Of a DNA stretch of 64,000 nucleotides, positions 6,121 through 15,547 are shown in pieces. Each line of letters opens with the position of its first letter. Position 1 is the stretch's first letter. Location of the stretch: assembly GCA_017461245.1 (NCBI GenBank), contig JAFTYW010000008.1, positions 96,747-160,746 of the forward strand, written 5' to 3'. This stretch comes from Oscillospiraceae bacterium (GTDB lineage Bacteria > Bacillota > Clostridia > Oscillospirales > Ruminococcaceae). Position numbers and translations under genes: made by a program. Under the pieces are notes generated by a model. It had not been told where the DNA came from. It saw only the letters and a list, made by a program, of their open reading frames with translations, and ran no database searches.

Positions 6121-7491
6121 ATGAAACTCGTTTACGATGTCCACGACAAGCCCAAGTTCAATCAACTCATCGTTTTTGCGATCCAGCAGCTGCTTGCCAT
6201 TATGGCGGCCACCATTGCTGTTCCCGCAATCGTAGGAAACGGAATGTCCGCTTCTGCCGCTCTTCTCGGCGCAGGCGCAGGAACAATCATCTATCAGCTC
6301 TTTACAAAATTCAAGAGCCCTGTTTTCCTTGGCTCATCCTTTGCATTTATCGGCTCTATGCTCGCAGCATTTGCAGGAGCAGCCTCTGCTTCTCTTGGCT
6401 ACCTTGGAATAATCCTCGGCGCCGTTTTTGCAGGTCTTGTTTATGTTGTTATCGCTATTGTTGTTAAGTTTGTCGGCGTTGGCTGGATAAACCGCCTCAT
6501 GCCCGCCGCAGTTATCGGACCTACCGTTGCGCTCATCGGTCTTTCGCTTGCAGGCGCCGCTGTTAAGGATGTTTTCTCCTACGGCCCTCAGGACGCAAAC
6601 GGCTCCTTTATTATGACCACTAACATCTGGGTCTCCTTTATCTGCGCTGTCGTTACCCTCTTAGTTGTTATCATCGCATCGACATACGGCAAGAAAATGG
6701 TAAGGCTCATCCCCTTCATCATTGGTATTCTTGCAGGCTACGCCGTTGCACTCGTTTTCACTCTTATCGGAATAGCAACCGGCAACACCGGTCTTATGGT
6801 AATCGACTTTGCTCCCTTTAAGGCGCTCGTTGCTGACGGAGTAAATCTCTCAACTTTCCTGAGCGTTCCCGAATTCACCTTCCTTACCGCCATCGAGGGC
6901 GTAAAGGACTTTGAGTGGGACTATGTTGCAAACATCGCAGTTGCTTACGTTCCCGTTGCATTCGTTGTTTTTGCTGAGCACATTGCTGACCACAAAAACC
7001 TCTCCACCATCATTGAAAAGGATCTTCTCGAGGAGCCCGGTCTGCACAGAACCCTTCTCGGTGACGGAGTTGGTTCTATGGTAGGCGCCTTCTTCGGCGG
7101 ATGCCCCAACACCACCTACGGCGAGTCGGTTGGATGTGTTGCCATCACAAGAAACGCCTCTGTTGCAACCATTACCGCTACCGCAATCATCTCTATGCTT
7201 ATCTCCTTCATCTCGCCATTCGTTGCATTCCTCGATTCTATTCCGGGCTGCGTAATGGGCGGCGTTTGCATCACCCTTTACGGATTTATCGCAGTTTCGG
7301 GTCTTAAGATGATTCAGAAGGTCGACCTTGAGCAGAACAAGAATCTCTTTACAGTTTCTGTTATTCTTATCGCAGGTATCGGCGGCATGGCAATGGCTAT
7401 CGGCAAGGTTACCATCACCTCTATCGCCTGTGCACTTATCCTCGGAATTATCGTAAATATAGTTGTTTCAAAGGCAAAGGAAGGCGAATAA
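6121..7491 (+). CDS. uraA: Uracil (xanthine/uracil family) permease
   Basis: A 456-residue NCS2-family transporter with about 12-14 hydrophobic segments, importing uracil by proton symport across the cell membrane. Family signs include the [10 protein letters not shown] region in the third segment, [11 protein letters not shown] and the NTTYGESVG motif, where UraA-type proteins place substrate-binding residues. The RBS GGAGGGT is clear. It is the first gene of an operon with upp, three bases apart, so imported uracil is captured as UMP. Uracil rather than xanthine is inferred from the upp partner. A promoter and a leader terminator lie upstream. Confidence 0.9.
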   Translation: MKLVYDVHDKPKFNQLIVFAIQQLLAIMAATIAVPAIVGNGMSASAALLGAGAGTIIYQLFTKFKSPVFLGSSFAFIGSMLAAFAGAASASLGYLGIILGAVFAGLVYVVIAIVVKFVGVGWINRLMPAAVIGPTVALIGLSLAGAAVKDVFSYGPQDANGSFIMTTNIWVSFICAVVTLLVVIIASTYGKKMVRLIPFIIGILAGYAVALVFTLIGIATGNTGLMVIDFAPFKALVADGVNLSTFLSVPEFTFLTAIEGVKDFEWDYVANIAVAYVPVAFVVFAEHIADHKNLSTIIEKDLLEEPGLHRTLLGDGVGSMVGAFFGGCPNTTYGESVGCVAITRNASVATITATAIISMLISFISPFVAFLDSIPGCVMGGVCITLYGFIAVSGLKMIQKVDLEQNKNLFTVSVILIAGIGGMAMAIGKVTITSIACALILGIIVNIVVSKAKEGE

Positions 7492-7493
7492 GA

Positions 7494-8123
7494 ATGAAAA
7501 ACGTTACAGTATTCGATCACCCCTTAATTCAGCACAAAACCACAATTATGAGGCAAAAAGACACCTCGAACAAAGAGTTTCGTGAGAACGTTGAAGAGAT
7601 CACAATGCTTATGTGCTACGAGGCGCTTCGTGACCTGCCCCTGCAGGATATCGAAATTGAGACCCCCATTACCAAAACCACCCAAAAGGTTGTTGCAGGA
7701 AAACCCCTTGCGGTTGTACCCATTCTTAGAGCAGGTCTTGGAATGGTTAACGGCCTTTTGGCGCTCGTTCCCACCGCAAAGGTTGGACACATTGGTATGT
7801 ATCGTGACGAGGAGACCTTGATGCCCCACGAATACTACTGCAAATTACCGCCCGATATTGACAAAAGGCTCATCGTTGTTGTAGATCCCATGCTTGCAAC
7901 GGGCGGCTCTGCAATCGACGCAATAAGCCAGATCAAGTCCTACGGCGGACAGCACATCAAGTTCCTCTGCCTTATCGCCGCACCCGAGGGCATAAAGGCA
8001 CTGACCGAGGCTCACCCCGATGTTCAGATCTACTGCGCAAACGTTGACGAGAAGCTTAACGAGAACGGCTACATCGTTCCCGGTCTCGGAGACGCAGGCG
8101 ACAGAATTTTTGGAACAAAATAA
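7494..8123 (+). CDS. upp: Uracil phosphoribosyltransferase
   Basis: A 209-residue cytoplasmic enzyme making UMP from uracil and PRPP. The PRPP-binding loop [12 protein letters not shown] and the C-terminal uracil-binding segment [13 protein letters not shown] are intact, and the length is standard. The start is three bases after the uraA stop, with its RBS inside the end of uraA. A strong hairpin terminator follows. Confidence 0.97.
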   Translation: MKNVTVFDHPLIQHKTTIMRQKDTSNKEFRENVEEITMLMCYEALRDLPLQDIEIETPITKTTQKVVAGKPLAVVPILRAGLGMVNGLLALVPTAKVGHIGMYRDEETLMPHEYYCKLPPDIDKRLIVVVDPMLATGGSAIDAISQIKSYGGQHIKFLCLIAAPEGIKALTEAHPDVQIYCANVDEKLNENGYIVPGLGDAGDRIFGTK

Positions 8124-8130
8124 CACAAAT

Positions 8131-8165
8131 AAAAAATGCGCTCCCCGCGGGGAGCGCATTTTTAT
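8131..8165. terminator. Bidirectional terminator between upp and spo0A
   Basis: Perfect palindrome with arms AATGCGCTCCCC/GGGGAGCGCATT flanked by A and T runs. It serves the two convergent genes. Confidence 0.9.
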
Positions 8166-8939
8166 TTACATCGCTTTAATTTTAAGGCTTATTTTATCTG
8201 AGATCATCGCGACAAACTCGCTGTTTGTCGGCTTTCCTTTTTGATTGTGTATGGTGTAACCAAAGTAGGCATTTAAGACATCGACGTCGCCCCTATCCCA
8301 TGCTACCTCTATGGCGTGCCTTATAGCTCTTTCGACCCTTGTTGCAGTTGTTTTGTATTTCTTGGCAACCGACGGGTAAAGTTCCTTGGTTATGTGATTT
8401 ATTATCTCTCTGTTTTCTATCGACAGGATGATCGAGGTTCTCAAATATTGGTAGCCCTTTATATGCGCGGGAACACCTATCTGATGCAGTATCTCGGTTA
8501 CCATTACCTCTAGATCAAGCTCGCTCAAATTCTTCCTCTCGTTTGCACGGCTTATCTCTAACTTTGCAGAACAGAGCTTGTCAATTCTCTCGCAAAGAAC
8601 ATCGTAATCAAAGGGCTTGATAAGTATACAGGCGGCGCCCGCCTCTACAGCCTCTTTTTCCATAAATCCGTTTTCATAATTAGCGGTTACGATCACCGCG
8701 GGTTTCTTTGCCATATTCTGATTTTTTAAAGCCTTGCAGACCGCAGGTGCGTCAAAGGATGGCATATACATATCCACTATGATCACATCGGGCAGGCTCT
8801 GCTTCGCCGCTTCAATTACTGCCTTGCCGTCCCTCGCGCAGATTTCTACCCTATATCCCTTATCGCTCAGTATGTTTTTGGAAATTTTTGTTGTATCGCG
8901 CGGGTCCTCTGTCATTAAAAGCTTTATCTTTTCTGTCAT
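8166..8939 (-). CDS. spo0A: Sporulation master regulator Spo0A
   Basis: A 257-residue response regulator. The receiver domain (1-125) has acidic residues Glu11/Asp12, phosphoacceptor Asp56 (IIVDMYMP), Thr85 and Lys108 (IKPF). The DNA-binding domain (about 140-257) carries the nearly invariant Spo0A features HIKGYQYLR and the recognition region RVERAIRHAIEVAWDRG. It triggers entry into sporulation when phosphorylated. The receiver is more divergent than the effector domain, and the first acidic residue is Glu rather than Asp. It stands alone, without spoIVB next to it. The ATG has AGGAGAG upstream, and it converges on upp with a shared terminator. Confidence 0.95.
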   Translation of the reverse strand: MTEKIKLLMTEDPRDTTKISKNILSDKGYRVEICARDGKAVIEAAKQSLPDVIIVDMYMPSFDAPAVCKALKNQNMAKKPAVIVTANYENGFMEKEAVEAGAACILIKPFDYDVLCERIDKLCSAKLEISRANERKNLSELDLEVMVTEILHQIGVPAHIKGYQYLRTSIILSIENREIINHITKELYPSVAKKYKTTATRVERAIRHAIEVAWDRGDVDVLNAYFGYTIHNQKGKPTNSEFVAMISDKISLKIKAM

Positions 8940-8973
8940 TTTGTTCTCTCCTGTCGTTTATTGATGTGCCTCT

Positions 8974-9002
8974 ATTCTATCACCCGTATTTTTCTTTTTC
9001 AA
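8974..9002 (-). promoter_or_regulatory. Promoter of spo0A
   Basis: On the minus strand TTGAAA (8997-9002), 17-bp spacer, TAGAAT (8974-8979). It looks like a vegetative promoter; I saw no clear sigma-H element or 0A box. Confidence 0.55.
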
Positions 9003-9136
9003 TGAAATTCGGACTAGTTGATTTTAAGTTTGTATACATAGACAAATATTCATTTTTAGCCCTGCTGCATAACTGTAGGGCGCTTATCGTATTTTATTAT
9101 ATTTGATTAAAAACAGTCGATAAACAAATAACAAAA

Positions 9137-9161
9137 AACGACGCCTTTCGGCGTCGTTTTT
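9137..9161 (-). terminator. Terminator of the amino-acid ABC operon
   Basis: Stem ACGACGCC/GGCGTCGT with a four-base loop, T run on both strands. It ends the minus-strand operon six bases after the ATPase stop. Confidence 0.85.
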
Positions 9162-9166
9162 GCGAT

Positions 9167-9913
9167 TTATATATTTGCGTTGTGCAAAAATGCTTTAAGT
9201 CGGTCGGTTTTTGGATGGTAGAAAAGCTCCTTTGGGTCGCCCTCTTCGGCAATAACACCGCTATCCATAAATATGACCTTTTCGGCAACGTCCCTTGCGA
9301 AAGCCATTTCGTGAGTAACGATAACCATGGTCATATCCGCCTCGGCGAGCCTTTTGATAACCGCAAGCACCTCGCCCGTAAGCTCGGGGTCGAGAGCGCT
9401 GGTCGGCTCGTCAAAAAACAGCACGTCGGGGTCAAGCGCGAGGGCTCTTGCTATAGCAACTCGCTGCTGCTGACCACCCGAAAGCTCGCAGGGATAGGCG
9501 TTTTCCTTATCCGAAAGGCCCATCTGGGAGAGCAGGTCACGCGCTCTTGCCTCCGCATCCTCGCGGCTTATGCCCTTTACAAGCATTGGAGCCTCTATAA
9601 TATTCTGCATAACCGACATGTGCGGAAAGAGATTGAAGTTCTGGAAGACCAGTCCAAAGCTGGAGCATATCTCCTTTAGCTCATCCTTTTCGGCGTACAC
9701 CTTGTCTTTTAAAAGGTACTTTCCCTTGTAGCATATACTGCCGTCGTCAGCAGTTTCAAGCAGGGTGGCGCAACGAAGCAGGGTCGACTTTCCGCTTCCC
9801 GAGGAGCCGATAATAGCAACCGCTTCGCCCTTTTCGACCTTAAAGGAAATGCCCTTAAGCACCTCGTTTTTACCGAAAGACTTTCTCAAATCTTTAATTT
9901 CTAAAACCGTCAT
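9167..9913 (-). CDS. Polar amino-acid ABC transporter, ATPase
   Basis: A 248-residue ABC ATPase powering amino-acid import. Walker A (GSSGSGKST, about 36-44), Q-loop ([12 protein letters not shown]), signature LSGGQQQR, Walker B ([13 protein letters not shown]) and H-loop (VTHE) are intact. The FNLFPH form is typical of the GlnQ/HisP group. It is the last gene of a minus-strand operon (binding protein, permease, ATPase). The substrate (Gln, Cys, Arg or other) cannot be told from sequence alone. Confidence 0.92.
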   Translation of the reverse strand: MTVLEIKDLRKSFGKNEVLKGISFKVEKGEAVAIIGSSGSGKSTLLRCATLLETADDGSICYKGKYLLKDKVYAEKDELKEICSSFGLVFQNFNLFPHMSVMQNIIEAPMLVKGISREDAEARARDLLSQMGLSDKENAYPCELSGGQQQRVAIARALALDPDVLFFDEPTSALDPELTGEVLAVIKRLAEADMTMVIVTHEMAFARDVAEKVIFMDSGVIAEEGDPKELFYHPKTDRLKAFLHNANI

Positions 9914-9926
9914 AGCCTACCCTCCC

Positions 9927-10586
9927 TTAATTGTGATAGTAATTCAGTTTTTTCTCAATATATCCGAAAAGCAGGGTAAGCACACCGCTGAACAGCAGAT
10001 AAAATACTCCCGTGAAGAACAGAGGCCAGATAATACCGTCGGACTTGATGAATTTTTCTCCGAAATAGATAATTTCATAAACTCCGATGATTCTTGCAAG
10101 CGAGGTGTCCTTTACAAGCGTAATTATCTCGTTGGACATAGGCGGGATTATCCTTTTTACGACCTGCGGCAGAACGATGCGGAAAAACACCTGACTTTTG
10201 TTCATTCCCAGCACCTGACCTGCCTCATACTGTCCTCGGGATATGCCCTCTATGCCGCCTCTGTAAATCTCAGAGAAATAGCAGGCATAGTTTAAAACAA
10301 ACGCCACGATAACTGCAATAAATCTTCCCTGAGAGCCTATTCCCCAGATATTTGTGCCGAAAATAAGTCCCGGTCCGTAAAAGAAGATAATGAGCTGAAG
10401 CATAAGAGGGGTTCCGCGCACCACCCACACGACAGCGCGGGTAACCACTTTAAGCGGCGCAAATTTGCTCATTGATCCAAATGATATTATAAGTCCCAGA
10501 GGGAGCGCGCCGAGAAGGGTCAGTGCGAAAATTTCAAGTGATTTTCCAAAACCCTCTAAAAGCGCTTTAAGTACCGTTTCAAACAT
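9927..10586 (-). CDS. Polar amino-acid ABC transporter, permease
   Basis: A 219-residue HisM/GlnP-type permease with about five membrane segments. The EAA loop that docks the ATPase is seen at GQYEAGQVLGMNKSQVFFRIVLPQ. Only one permease gene is present, so it should work as a homodimer. It lies 13 bases upstream of the ATPase and 80 bases after the binding-protein gene, from which a hairpin separates it. Confidence 0.92.
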   Translation of the reverse strand: MFETVLKALLEGFGKSLEIFALTLLGALPLGLIISFGSMSKFAPLKVVTRAVVWVVRGTPLMLQLIIFFYGPGLIFGTNIWGIGSQGRFIAVIVAFVLNYACYFSEIYRGGIEGISRGQYEAGQVLGMNKSQVFFRIVLPQVVKRIIPPMSNEIITLVKDTSLARIIGVYEIIYFGEKFIKSDGIIWPLFFTGVFYLLFSGVLTLLFGYIEKKLNYYHN

Positions 10587-10615
10587 ACAAAATCCTCATA
10601 TTTATAAAGTCACAC

Positions 10616-10646
10616 AAAGGCAGAGGGGTTTTTCCCCTCTGCCTTT
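10616..10646 (-). promoter_or_regulatory. Intercistronic stem-loop after the binding-protein gene
   Basis: A 13-bp stem AAAGGCAGAGGGG/CCCCTCTGCCTTT with a 5-nt loop. On the coding strand the following T run is only three bases, so partial termination or 3'-end protection of the binding-protein message is likely, giving more binding protein than permease. A perfect palindrome TTAGACAATTGTCTAA sits beside it (10648-10663). Confidence 0.65.
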
Positions 10647-10666
10647 TTTAGACAATTGTCTAATTT

Positions 10667-11461
10667 TTACCACTCAACCATGGTCTTCTGAACGCCGTAT
10701 TTCTCAGCAACGTCCATAAGACTGCCGTCGTCATAGCATTTCTTGAAGAACTTGTTAAGTTCCTCAGCAAGATCAGAACCCTTGCGGAAACCTACGCCGT
10801 AATCCTCCTCGGTGAGAGAAACGGTTGCAACAAGATCGGGATAGCTGGTGCCCTCGCCGATCATGGCGCCTGCCATAAGAAGATCGATAACGCAAGCCTG
10901 GCTTGTTCCGGACTTGACCTCTGTAAGAGCGTCAGCCTGCTTGGGAACAGCGGTACTTGTCCAGCCGTTTGCTTCAACAATATCCTGACCTGCCGAGCCG
11001 TCTTCAACAGCAAAACTTAAGTCCTTAAGGCTTTCCTTAGTTGTGTACTTATCAGCAACGTCCTTCTTAACTACAACGACCTGCTGGTTTTTGCAATAAG
11101 GCTTAGCGGTCTCCATTCCCTTTAAAACTTCGTCAGTAAGGGTCATACCGTTCCAGACGCAGTCAACCTGATAATCGTCAAGCTCCATGATCTTTTTGCC
11201 CCAGTCAGCAAGCTCAACAAACTCGACCTTGACTCCGAGTTCCTCTGCGAACTTTGTTGCCATATCAGCATCAAAGCCGATCCAGTTACCGTCCTCATCC
11301 TTGTAATCCATAGGAGCAAAATCGGTAATACCTACAAGCAGGGTTCCCTTGTCCTTTACATAAGCCATATCACTGTCAAACTCTTTATCCTGCTTTGCGC
11401 ATCCTGCGAAGCAGGCAGTAAGCATAAATGCTGCCATTAAAAGTGCTAAGATCTTTTTCAT
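10667..11461 (-). CDS. Amino-acid-binding lipoprotein of the ABC transporter
   Basis: A 264-residue family 3 solute-binding protein. Residues 1-20 are a lipoprotein signal ending at the FAGC lipobox. The mature part carries the family features (LLVGITDFAPMDYKDEDGNWIGFDADMATKFAEEL near 42-75, VDCVWNGMT). It captures a polar amino acid outside the membrane and delivers it to the permease. It is the first gene of the operon, with GGAGG before the ATG. A dyad ACTTTA/TAAAGT (11514-11531) lies in its promoter region and could be an operator. Confidence 0.92.
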   Translation of the reverse strand: MKKILALLMAAFMLTACFAGCAKQDKEFDSDMAYVKDKGTLLVGITDFAPMDYKDEDGNWIGFDADMATKFAEELGVKVEFVELADWGKKIMELDDYQVDCVWNGMTLTDEVLKGMETAKPYCKNQQVVVVKKDVADKYTTKESLKDLSFAVEDGSAGQDIVEANGWTSTAVPKQADALTEVKSGTSQACVIDLLMAGAMIGEGTSYPDLVATVSLTEEDYGVGFRKGSDLAEELNKFFKKCYDDGSLMDVAEKYGVQKTMVEW

Positions 11462-11594
11462 TTTGTTTTCCTCCGTTTTTGTTTGGGTTTATTTACTGTG
11501 ATATTAGTTTACCACTTTAATTTGCTAAAGTAAATAGGCAAAATGCCCTAACTTGCAGAAAGTTTTCTGCTTTTTATAGTATGTATTGCACAAT

Positions 11595-12119
11595 TTATAA
11601 CCCATAGAAGAACAAACGGACAAAAAAGGCGCTTAAAACAAAGCCTGCGATGTCTGCCGAGAGCGCGGCGGGGACGGTGTGTCGCGTCTTTGAGACACCA
11701 ACGGCCCCGTAATAGACCGCTATTGTGTAAAATGTGGTTTCGGTTGCACCCGCCACAACGCTTGCCACCCTGCCTGCAAGGCTGTCGGCGCCGTAATTTG
11801 CGAGCACATCCTCTAAGAGCGCCACCGAACCGCTGCCCGAAAAGGTCTTCATCAGCATAAGTGGAAGTACCTCACTGGGTATCCCCACCGCCTCAGCGGG
11901 CTTTGAGAGAAGACCGACCAGCGCCGAGAGGGCGCCGCTTTCCCTAACCATTGCTATCGCGGTCAGCATAAGGGCAAGTGGCGGGATAAGATTTTTTGCC
12001 GTTTTAAGTCCATCTAAGGCGCCTGCGGTAAACTCCTTTAAAATGTCTACCTTTTTAATATATGCAAAAATAAGGATAGCGCAAATTACGGCGGGAATTA
12101 CAAAAACAGTAAAGCTCAT
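11595..12119 (-). CDS. spmB: Spore maturation protein B
   Basis: A 174-residue membrane protein with about four segments and the nucleoside-recognition (Gate) fold, including the G-E-T region at VAGATETTFYTIAVYYGAVG. SpmB acts with SpmA in dehydration of the spore core; the molecular mechanism is not settled. Its start overlaps the spmA stop by four bases. A transporter of unknown substrate is the cautious wording, but the adjacent SpmA partner makes the call firm. Confidence 0.9.
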   Translation of the reverse strand: MSFTVFVIPAVICAILIFAYIKKVDILKEFTAGALDGLKTAKNLIPPLALMLTAIAMVRESGALSALVGLLSKPAEAVGIPSEVLPLMLMKTFSGSGSVALLEDVLANYGADSLAGRVASVVAGATETTFYTIAVYYGAVGVSKTRHTVPAALSADIAGFVLSAFFVRLFFYGL

Positions 12120-12712
12120 TTTCTCCTTTTCCTTTCAAATAAAGGAATTATCTTTGCAAAAAACAGTCCTACGGCAAGCGAGATAATGCTTGTCATCAAA
12201 ACAGCGGGAAGAATATCCATAGGGTTTTTACTGCCGTGCGCCGCTCTGATTATCGCAACGGTTGTAGGCAAAAGCTGAATTGAAGCACTGTTTATAACTG
12301 CAAAGTAGACCATATCATTGCTGGGGCGGTCGGGTGTGGGGTTAAGCTTATTTAGCTCGCGCATAGCCTCGATGCCGAACGGTGTTGCGGCGTTTCCAAG
12401 CCCCAACATATTTGCCGAGAGGTTAAGACCTATATACTGCGCCGCTCTCGACTTTTTATCAAGTTTCGGGAAGATAAGCCTTATGATCGGCGAAAGAAGC
12501 CTTGCAACAAGGTCACTTATGCCCGATTTTTTGATAAGATTCATCATTCCGCTCCAGAAAACAAGTCCGCCGGCGAGCTTTATAACTAAGGTTACCGCCT
12601 GCGAGGCGCCCGAGATTGCTGCATTAGAAAGCTCGCCGGTTTTGCCTAAAAATATCGAAAAAATAAAGGCAGAGAGTGTTAATACTATAATAAGAAGATT
12701 TATTTTAATCAC
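12116..12712 (-). CDS. spmA: Spore maturation protein A
   Basis: A 198-residue membrane protein with four or five segments and the Gate fold (GGLVFWSGMMNLIKKSG, NMLGLGNAATPFG). It pairs with SpmB. The start used is a GTG at 12712 with AAGGGG immediately before it, closer than usual, so the true start is uncertain. It is divergent from the cyclophilin gene, with about 100 bases between. Confidence 0.9.
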   Translation of the reverse strand: MIKINLLIIVLTLSAFIFSIFLGKTGELSNAAISGASQAVTLVIKLAGGLVFWSGMMNLIKKSGISDLVARLLSPIIRLIFPKLDKKSRAAQYIGLNLSANMLGLGNAATPFGIEAMRELNKLNPTPDRPSNDMVYFAVINSASIQLLPTTVAIIRAAHGSKNPMDILPAVLMTSIISLAVGLFFAKIIPLFERKRRK

Positions 12713-12749
12713 CCCTTATCTAAAATAATATTCTTAAACAAGAGGAAAC

Positions 12750-12778
12750 TTGCATTCCAATAAAAATTGTGATACACT
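12750..12778 (+). promoter_or_regulatory. Promoter of the cyclophilin gene
   Basis: TTGCAT (12750-12755), 17-bp spacer, TACACT (12773-12778), 38 bases before the ATG. Confidence 0.55.
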
Positions 12779-12815
12779 ATATAGGTACATTTTACAGAAA
12801 GCAAGGTTTTAGTTT

Positions 12816-13340
12816 ATGAAAAATCCTATCGTTACCATAAAAATGAACGATGCGTCTCTCGCTCCCATTGAGATAGAGCTTTATCCCGAGGTTGCTCCTA
12901 ACACCGTTAACAACTTTATTTCTCTTGTTAAAAAGGGATTTTACGACGGAATTATTTTCCATAGAGTTATTTACGGTTTTATGATCCAGGGCGGTGACCC
13001 GCAGGGAATTGGCATCGGCGGCCCCGGTTACTCTATAAGGGGCGAGTTTGCTATGAATGGTTTTAACAACGAGCTCAAGCACTCGCGCGGCGTTATCTCT
13101 ATGGCTCGCTCAATGGCTCCCGACAGCGCAGGTTCTCAGTTCTTTATCATGCACAAGGACGCTCCTCACTTAGACGGACAGTATGCCGCATTCGGCAAGG
13201 TCATTTCGGGTATTGAGAGCGTTGACGCTATTGCCGAGGTCGACTGCGATTTTAGGGACAAGCCCTTAGATGAGCAGGTTATGGAGTCTGTTACCGTTGA
13301 AACCTTTGGCGAAAATTACCCCGAGCCTCAGACAATCTGA
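12816..13340 (+). CDS. Cyclophilin-type peptidyl-prolyl isomerase
   Basis: A 174-residue isomerase speeding cis-trans turnover of X-Pro bonds. Family residues are intact: FHRVIYGFMIQGGDP, MARSMAPDSAGSQFFI and the ALFG-like AAFGKV. No signal peptide, so cytoplasmic. It begins a short plus-strand pair with the lipoprotein 28 bases downstream; whether they share a function is unknown. Confidence 0.95.
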   Translation: MKNPIVTIKMNDASLAPIEIELYPEVAPNTVNNFISLVKKGFYDGIIFHRVIYGFMIQGGDPQGIGIGGPGYSIRGEFAMNGFNNELKHSRGVISMARSMAPDSAGSQFFIMHKDAPHLDGQYAAFGKVISGIESVDAIAEVDCDFRDKPLDEQVMESVTVETFGENYPEPQTI

Positions 13341-13367
13341 AGCTGATAGCTTTAAGGAGATCATCGT

Positions 13368-14555
13368 ATGCTAAAAAAATCAGTTGTTATTTTGGCAGTG
13401 TTATCTCTTATCTGTTCTCTTTTCGCATCCTGCAAAAGAGAGCCTACCCCAGTTTCGTCACTGCCTGCTACAAGCAATAATGTATCCTCGCAGATAACTT
13501 CATCTGAACCTTCCACGAGTGGAAGCCTTATTGACATTGAGCCCGAAAAGGAATACGCTCTTGTGCGCAACAGCTTTTTGTCGCAGAACCAAAACGGCGA
13601 TCTGTTTTACTGCGGTGCCTCGGGCGGCATCTACAAGCAGCTTGCCGACAGTAACGGGCTTTCAAAGATCTACTCGGGAAACGGTTACGAGTTTTTTTCG
13701 GTCGACTGCATTGAGGAGGACAGGATCTGCGTTGGATTTAAAAGCGACAAATTTGAGTCTAACTATATAATCTTTAACCTCAAGGACAAGACCGTTGAGC
13801 CTGCTGTTGCGGGAGAAGAATTTAAAAGCACAAGCATTTACTCTCTTCTGCACTACGAGGGAGCGACCTATTTCCTCGCTGATCCCGACAGATACAACAG
13901 ATACACCCTTTATAAGCAGACCGCCGAGGAAACCAAGGAGCTTGCAAAGGGCGTAAACGAGTTTTTTATCTGGGGCGAAAACATTTTCTATAATATAGGA
14001 AATGAAATTTACTCCTTGTATCTTAAATCCGAGCCCGCAAAAAATGAGTATATCTGTAGCGCCGAGTACAGCTATCTTTCCGGCTTTACCATTACAGGCA
14101 ATATGCTTTTATACTCAACTGAAAACGACACCTATTTTACAAACTTTGTTTCGGGCGGATACTCAAAGCTGCCGATGCGCCTTAACGTTTGGGCGGGGGC
14201 AAAATCGGGCAAGTGGGCATTTTTCTGCGGCACAAACGGCGGAATTTATGCTCTTTCTCTCGAAACGGGAATTTTAACTAAAGTGTCTGACTATACCGCA
14301 GATGGACTTGAGTGTATCGGCGGCTATCTCTATTTAAGCCCCGCAAAAGAAACCGACTATCCCAAGGTTGACAAATCGTTTATAATTAGCGATGGAATTT
14401 ATCGCTTCGCCGTAGCTGACCTGCTTTCGCAGATAGAGCCCGAAAAAGACGAAAATGCCGATGTTTCCTCGTCACTTTCGCAGAGCGAACTTACATCAAG
14501 CAGTCCTGCAGTAGAGGAAGTTGAGCCGTTAAAACCCGAGAAATTTGGAAGATAA
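13368..14555 (+). CDS. Lipoprotein with beta-propeller-like repeats, unknown function
   Basis: A 395-residue predicted lipoprotein (lipobox LFASC, Cys22) with a Ser-rich spacer (27-55). The body (about 60-345) has repeated strands with Tyr/Gly/Asp at turns (SLSKIYSG, YFLADPDRYNRYTLY, NIFYNIGNEIYSLYL, WAFFCGTNGGIYALSL), like DUF5050-type propellers of gut Firmicutes. The C-terminus is a polar Ser/Glu tail. The function is not known. An AAGGAG site precedes the ATG. Confidence 0.7.
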   Translation: MLKKSVVILAVLSLICSLFASCKREPTPVSSLPATSNNVSSQITSSEPSTSGSLIDIEPEKEYALVRNSFLSQNQNGDLFYCGASGGIYKQLADSNGLSKIYSGNGYEFFSVDCIEEDRICVGFKSDKFESNYIIFNLKDKTVEPAVAGEEFKSTSIYSLLHYEGATYFLADPDRYNRYTLYKQTAEETKELAKGVNEFFIWGENIFYNIGNEIYSLYLKSEPAKNEYICSAEYSYLSGFTITGNMLLYSTENDTYFTNFVSGGYSKLPMRLNVWAGAKSGKWAFFCGTNGGIYALSLETGILTKVSDYTADGLECIGGYLYLSPAKETDYPKVDKSFIISDGIYRFAVADLLSQIEPEKDENADVSSSLSQSELTSSSPAVEEVEPLKPEKFGR

Positions 14556-14581
14556 CAAACAAAAAAGCACCCATAATGCAG

Positions 14582-14697
14582 TTTCCTATAAAGATGTCTT
14601 TTAGGCCCCCTCTGACGATAAGTGAGGCTCCAAATCTATGATTTGACAAGCCAAACTTATGCAGTAGCGAAGCGGAGTTGGCCTGTTCCTACATATT
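14582..14697. other. Intergenic stretch with three hairpins
   Basis: No ORF. Three successive hairpins can be read: CCTCTGAC/GTGAGG, a perfect CAAATC-TAT-GATTTG, and GCCAA(A)CT/AGTTGGC. It lies between convergent genes and before their shared terminator. It may be a dispersed repeat or a small RNA; I cannot tell the strand. Confidence 0.35.
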
Positions 14698-14718
14698 TTA
14701 TAAAACATTTGCTATAAA

Positions 14719-14750
14719 AAAAGACACCTTCACTTTTGAAGGTGTCTTTT
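14719..14750. terminator. Bidirectional terminator after yebC
   Basis: Stem AAAAGACACCTTC/GAAGGTGTCTTTT with a 6-nt loop. It ends the division cluster on the minus strand and the lipoprotein operon on the plus strand. Confidence 0.9.
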
Positions 14751-14795
14751 TAACTCTGTGTTACTGTCCGAGTATAGATTTCTTATATTTATATA

Positions 14796-15530
14796 TTAGA
14801 AATCAAATTCGTCTTGATTTTCCCAGTTATGCCAGACCTGCTGAACATCGTCATTATCCTCCATATGCTCGAGCATAAGGGACATTTTCTTTGCGATCTC
14901 CTCATCGTCAAGCCTTACATAAGTTGAAGGAACCTTTTCAACCTCTGCCGAAAGAATTGTATACTTTTGGGCGAGAGCATCGCGAACTGCAGAAAGCTCG
15001 CTGGGCTCGGTTGTGATCTCAACAGCCTCGTCTTGAAAATCAAAGTCGCCGGCGCCTGCTTCAACGCAAGCCTCCATAACTTCGTCCTCATCAAGACCGT
15101 TGTTCTCAATAACAATGATACCTGCATCCGAGAAAAGATAGGAAACGCATCCGCTCTGGCCCATATTCCCGCCAAACTTATCAAAATAGTGGCGCATATC
15201 GGCGGCGGTTCTGTTTCTGTTATCGGTAAGGCACTCGGCAATAACTGCTATGCCGCTGGGGCCATAGCCCTCGTAGACAACGGTTTCGTAATCCTTACCG
15301 TCATTACTGCCTGCCTTTTTGATAACTCTGTCAATATTATCGTTAGGAACGTTATTTGCCTTTGCCTTTGCAATAAGCTCTCTGAGTTTACTGTTAGAGT
15401 TGGGGTCTGCCCCACCCTCTTTAACGGCAACTGCAATCTCTCTACCGATCTTTGTGAAAACCTTTGCCTTCTGAGCATCGGTCTTTTCTTTTTTTCTTTT
15501 AATGTTATTCCACTTGGAATGTCCCGACAT
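14796..15530 (-). CDS. yebC: YebC/PmpR (TACO1) family protein
   Basis: A 244-residue YebC family protein with the N-terminal signature MSGHSKWNNIKRKKEKTDAQ and conserved VYEGYGPSGIAV. The family binds nucleic acid or ribosomes: some members act as transcription regulators, and recent work links others to translation of proline-rich stretches. It is the last gene of the division cluster, 17 bases after ftsZ. The acidic C-terminus is normal for the family. Confidence 0.93.
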   Translation of the reverse strand: MSGHSKWNNIKRKKEKTDAQKAKVFTKIGREIAVAVKEGGADPNSNSKLRELIAKAKANNVPNDNIDRVIKKAGSNDGKDYETVVYEGYGPSGIAVIAECLTDNRNRTAADMRHYFDKFGGNMGQSGCVSYLFSDAGIIVIENNGLDEDEVMEACVEAGAGDFDFQDEAVEITTEPSELSAVRDALAQKYTILSAEVEKVPSTYVRLDDEEIAKKMSLMLEHMEDNDDVQQVWHNWENQDEFDF

Positions 15531-15547
15531 AAGTTTTCCCCTCTGGT

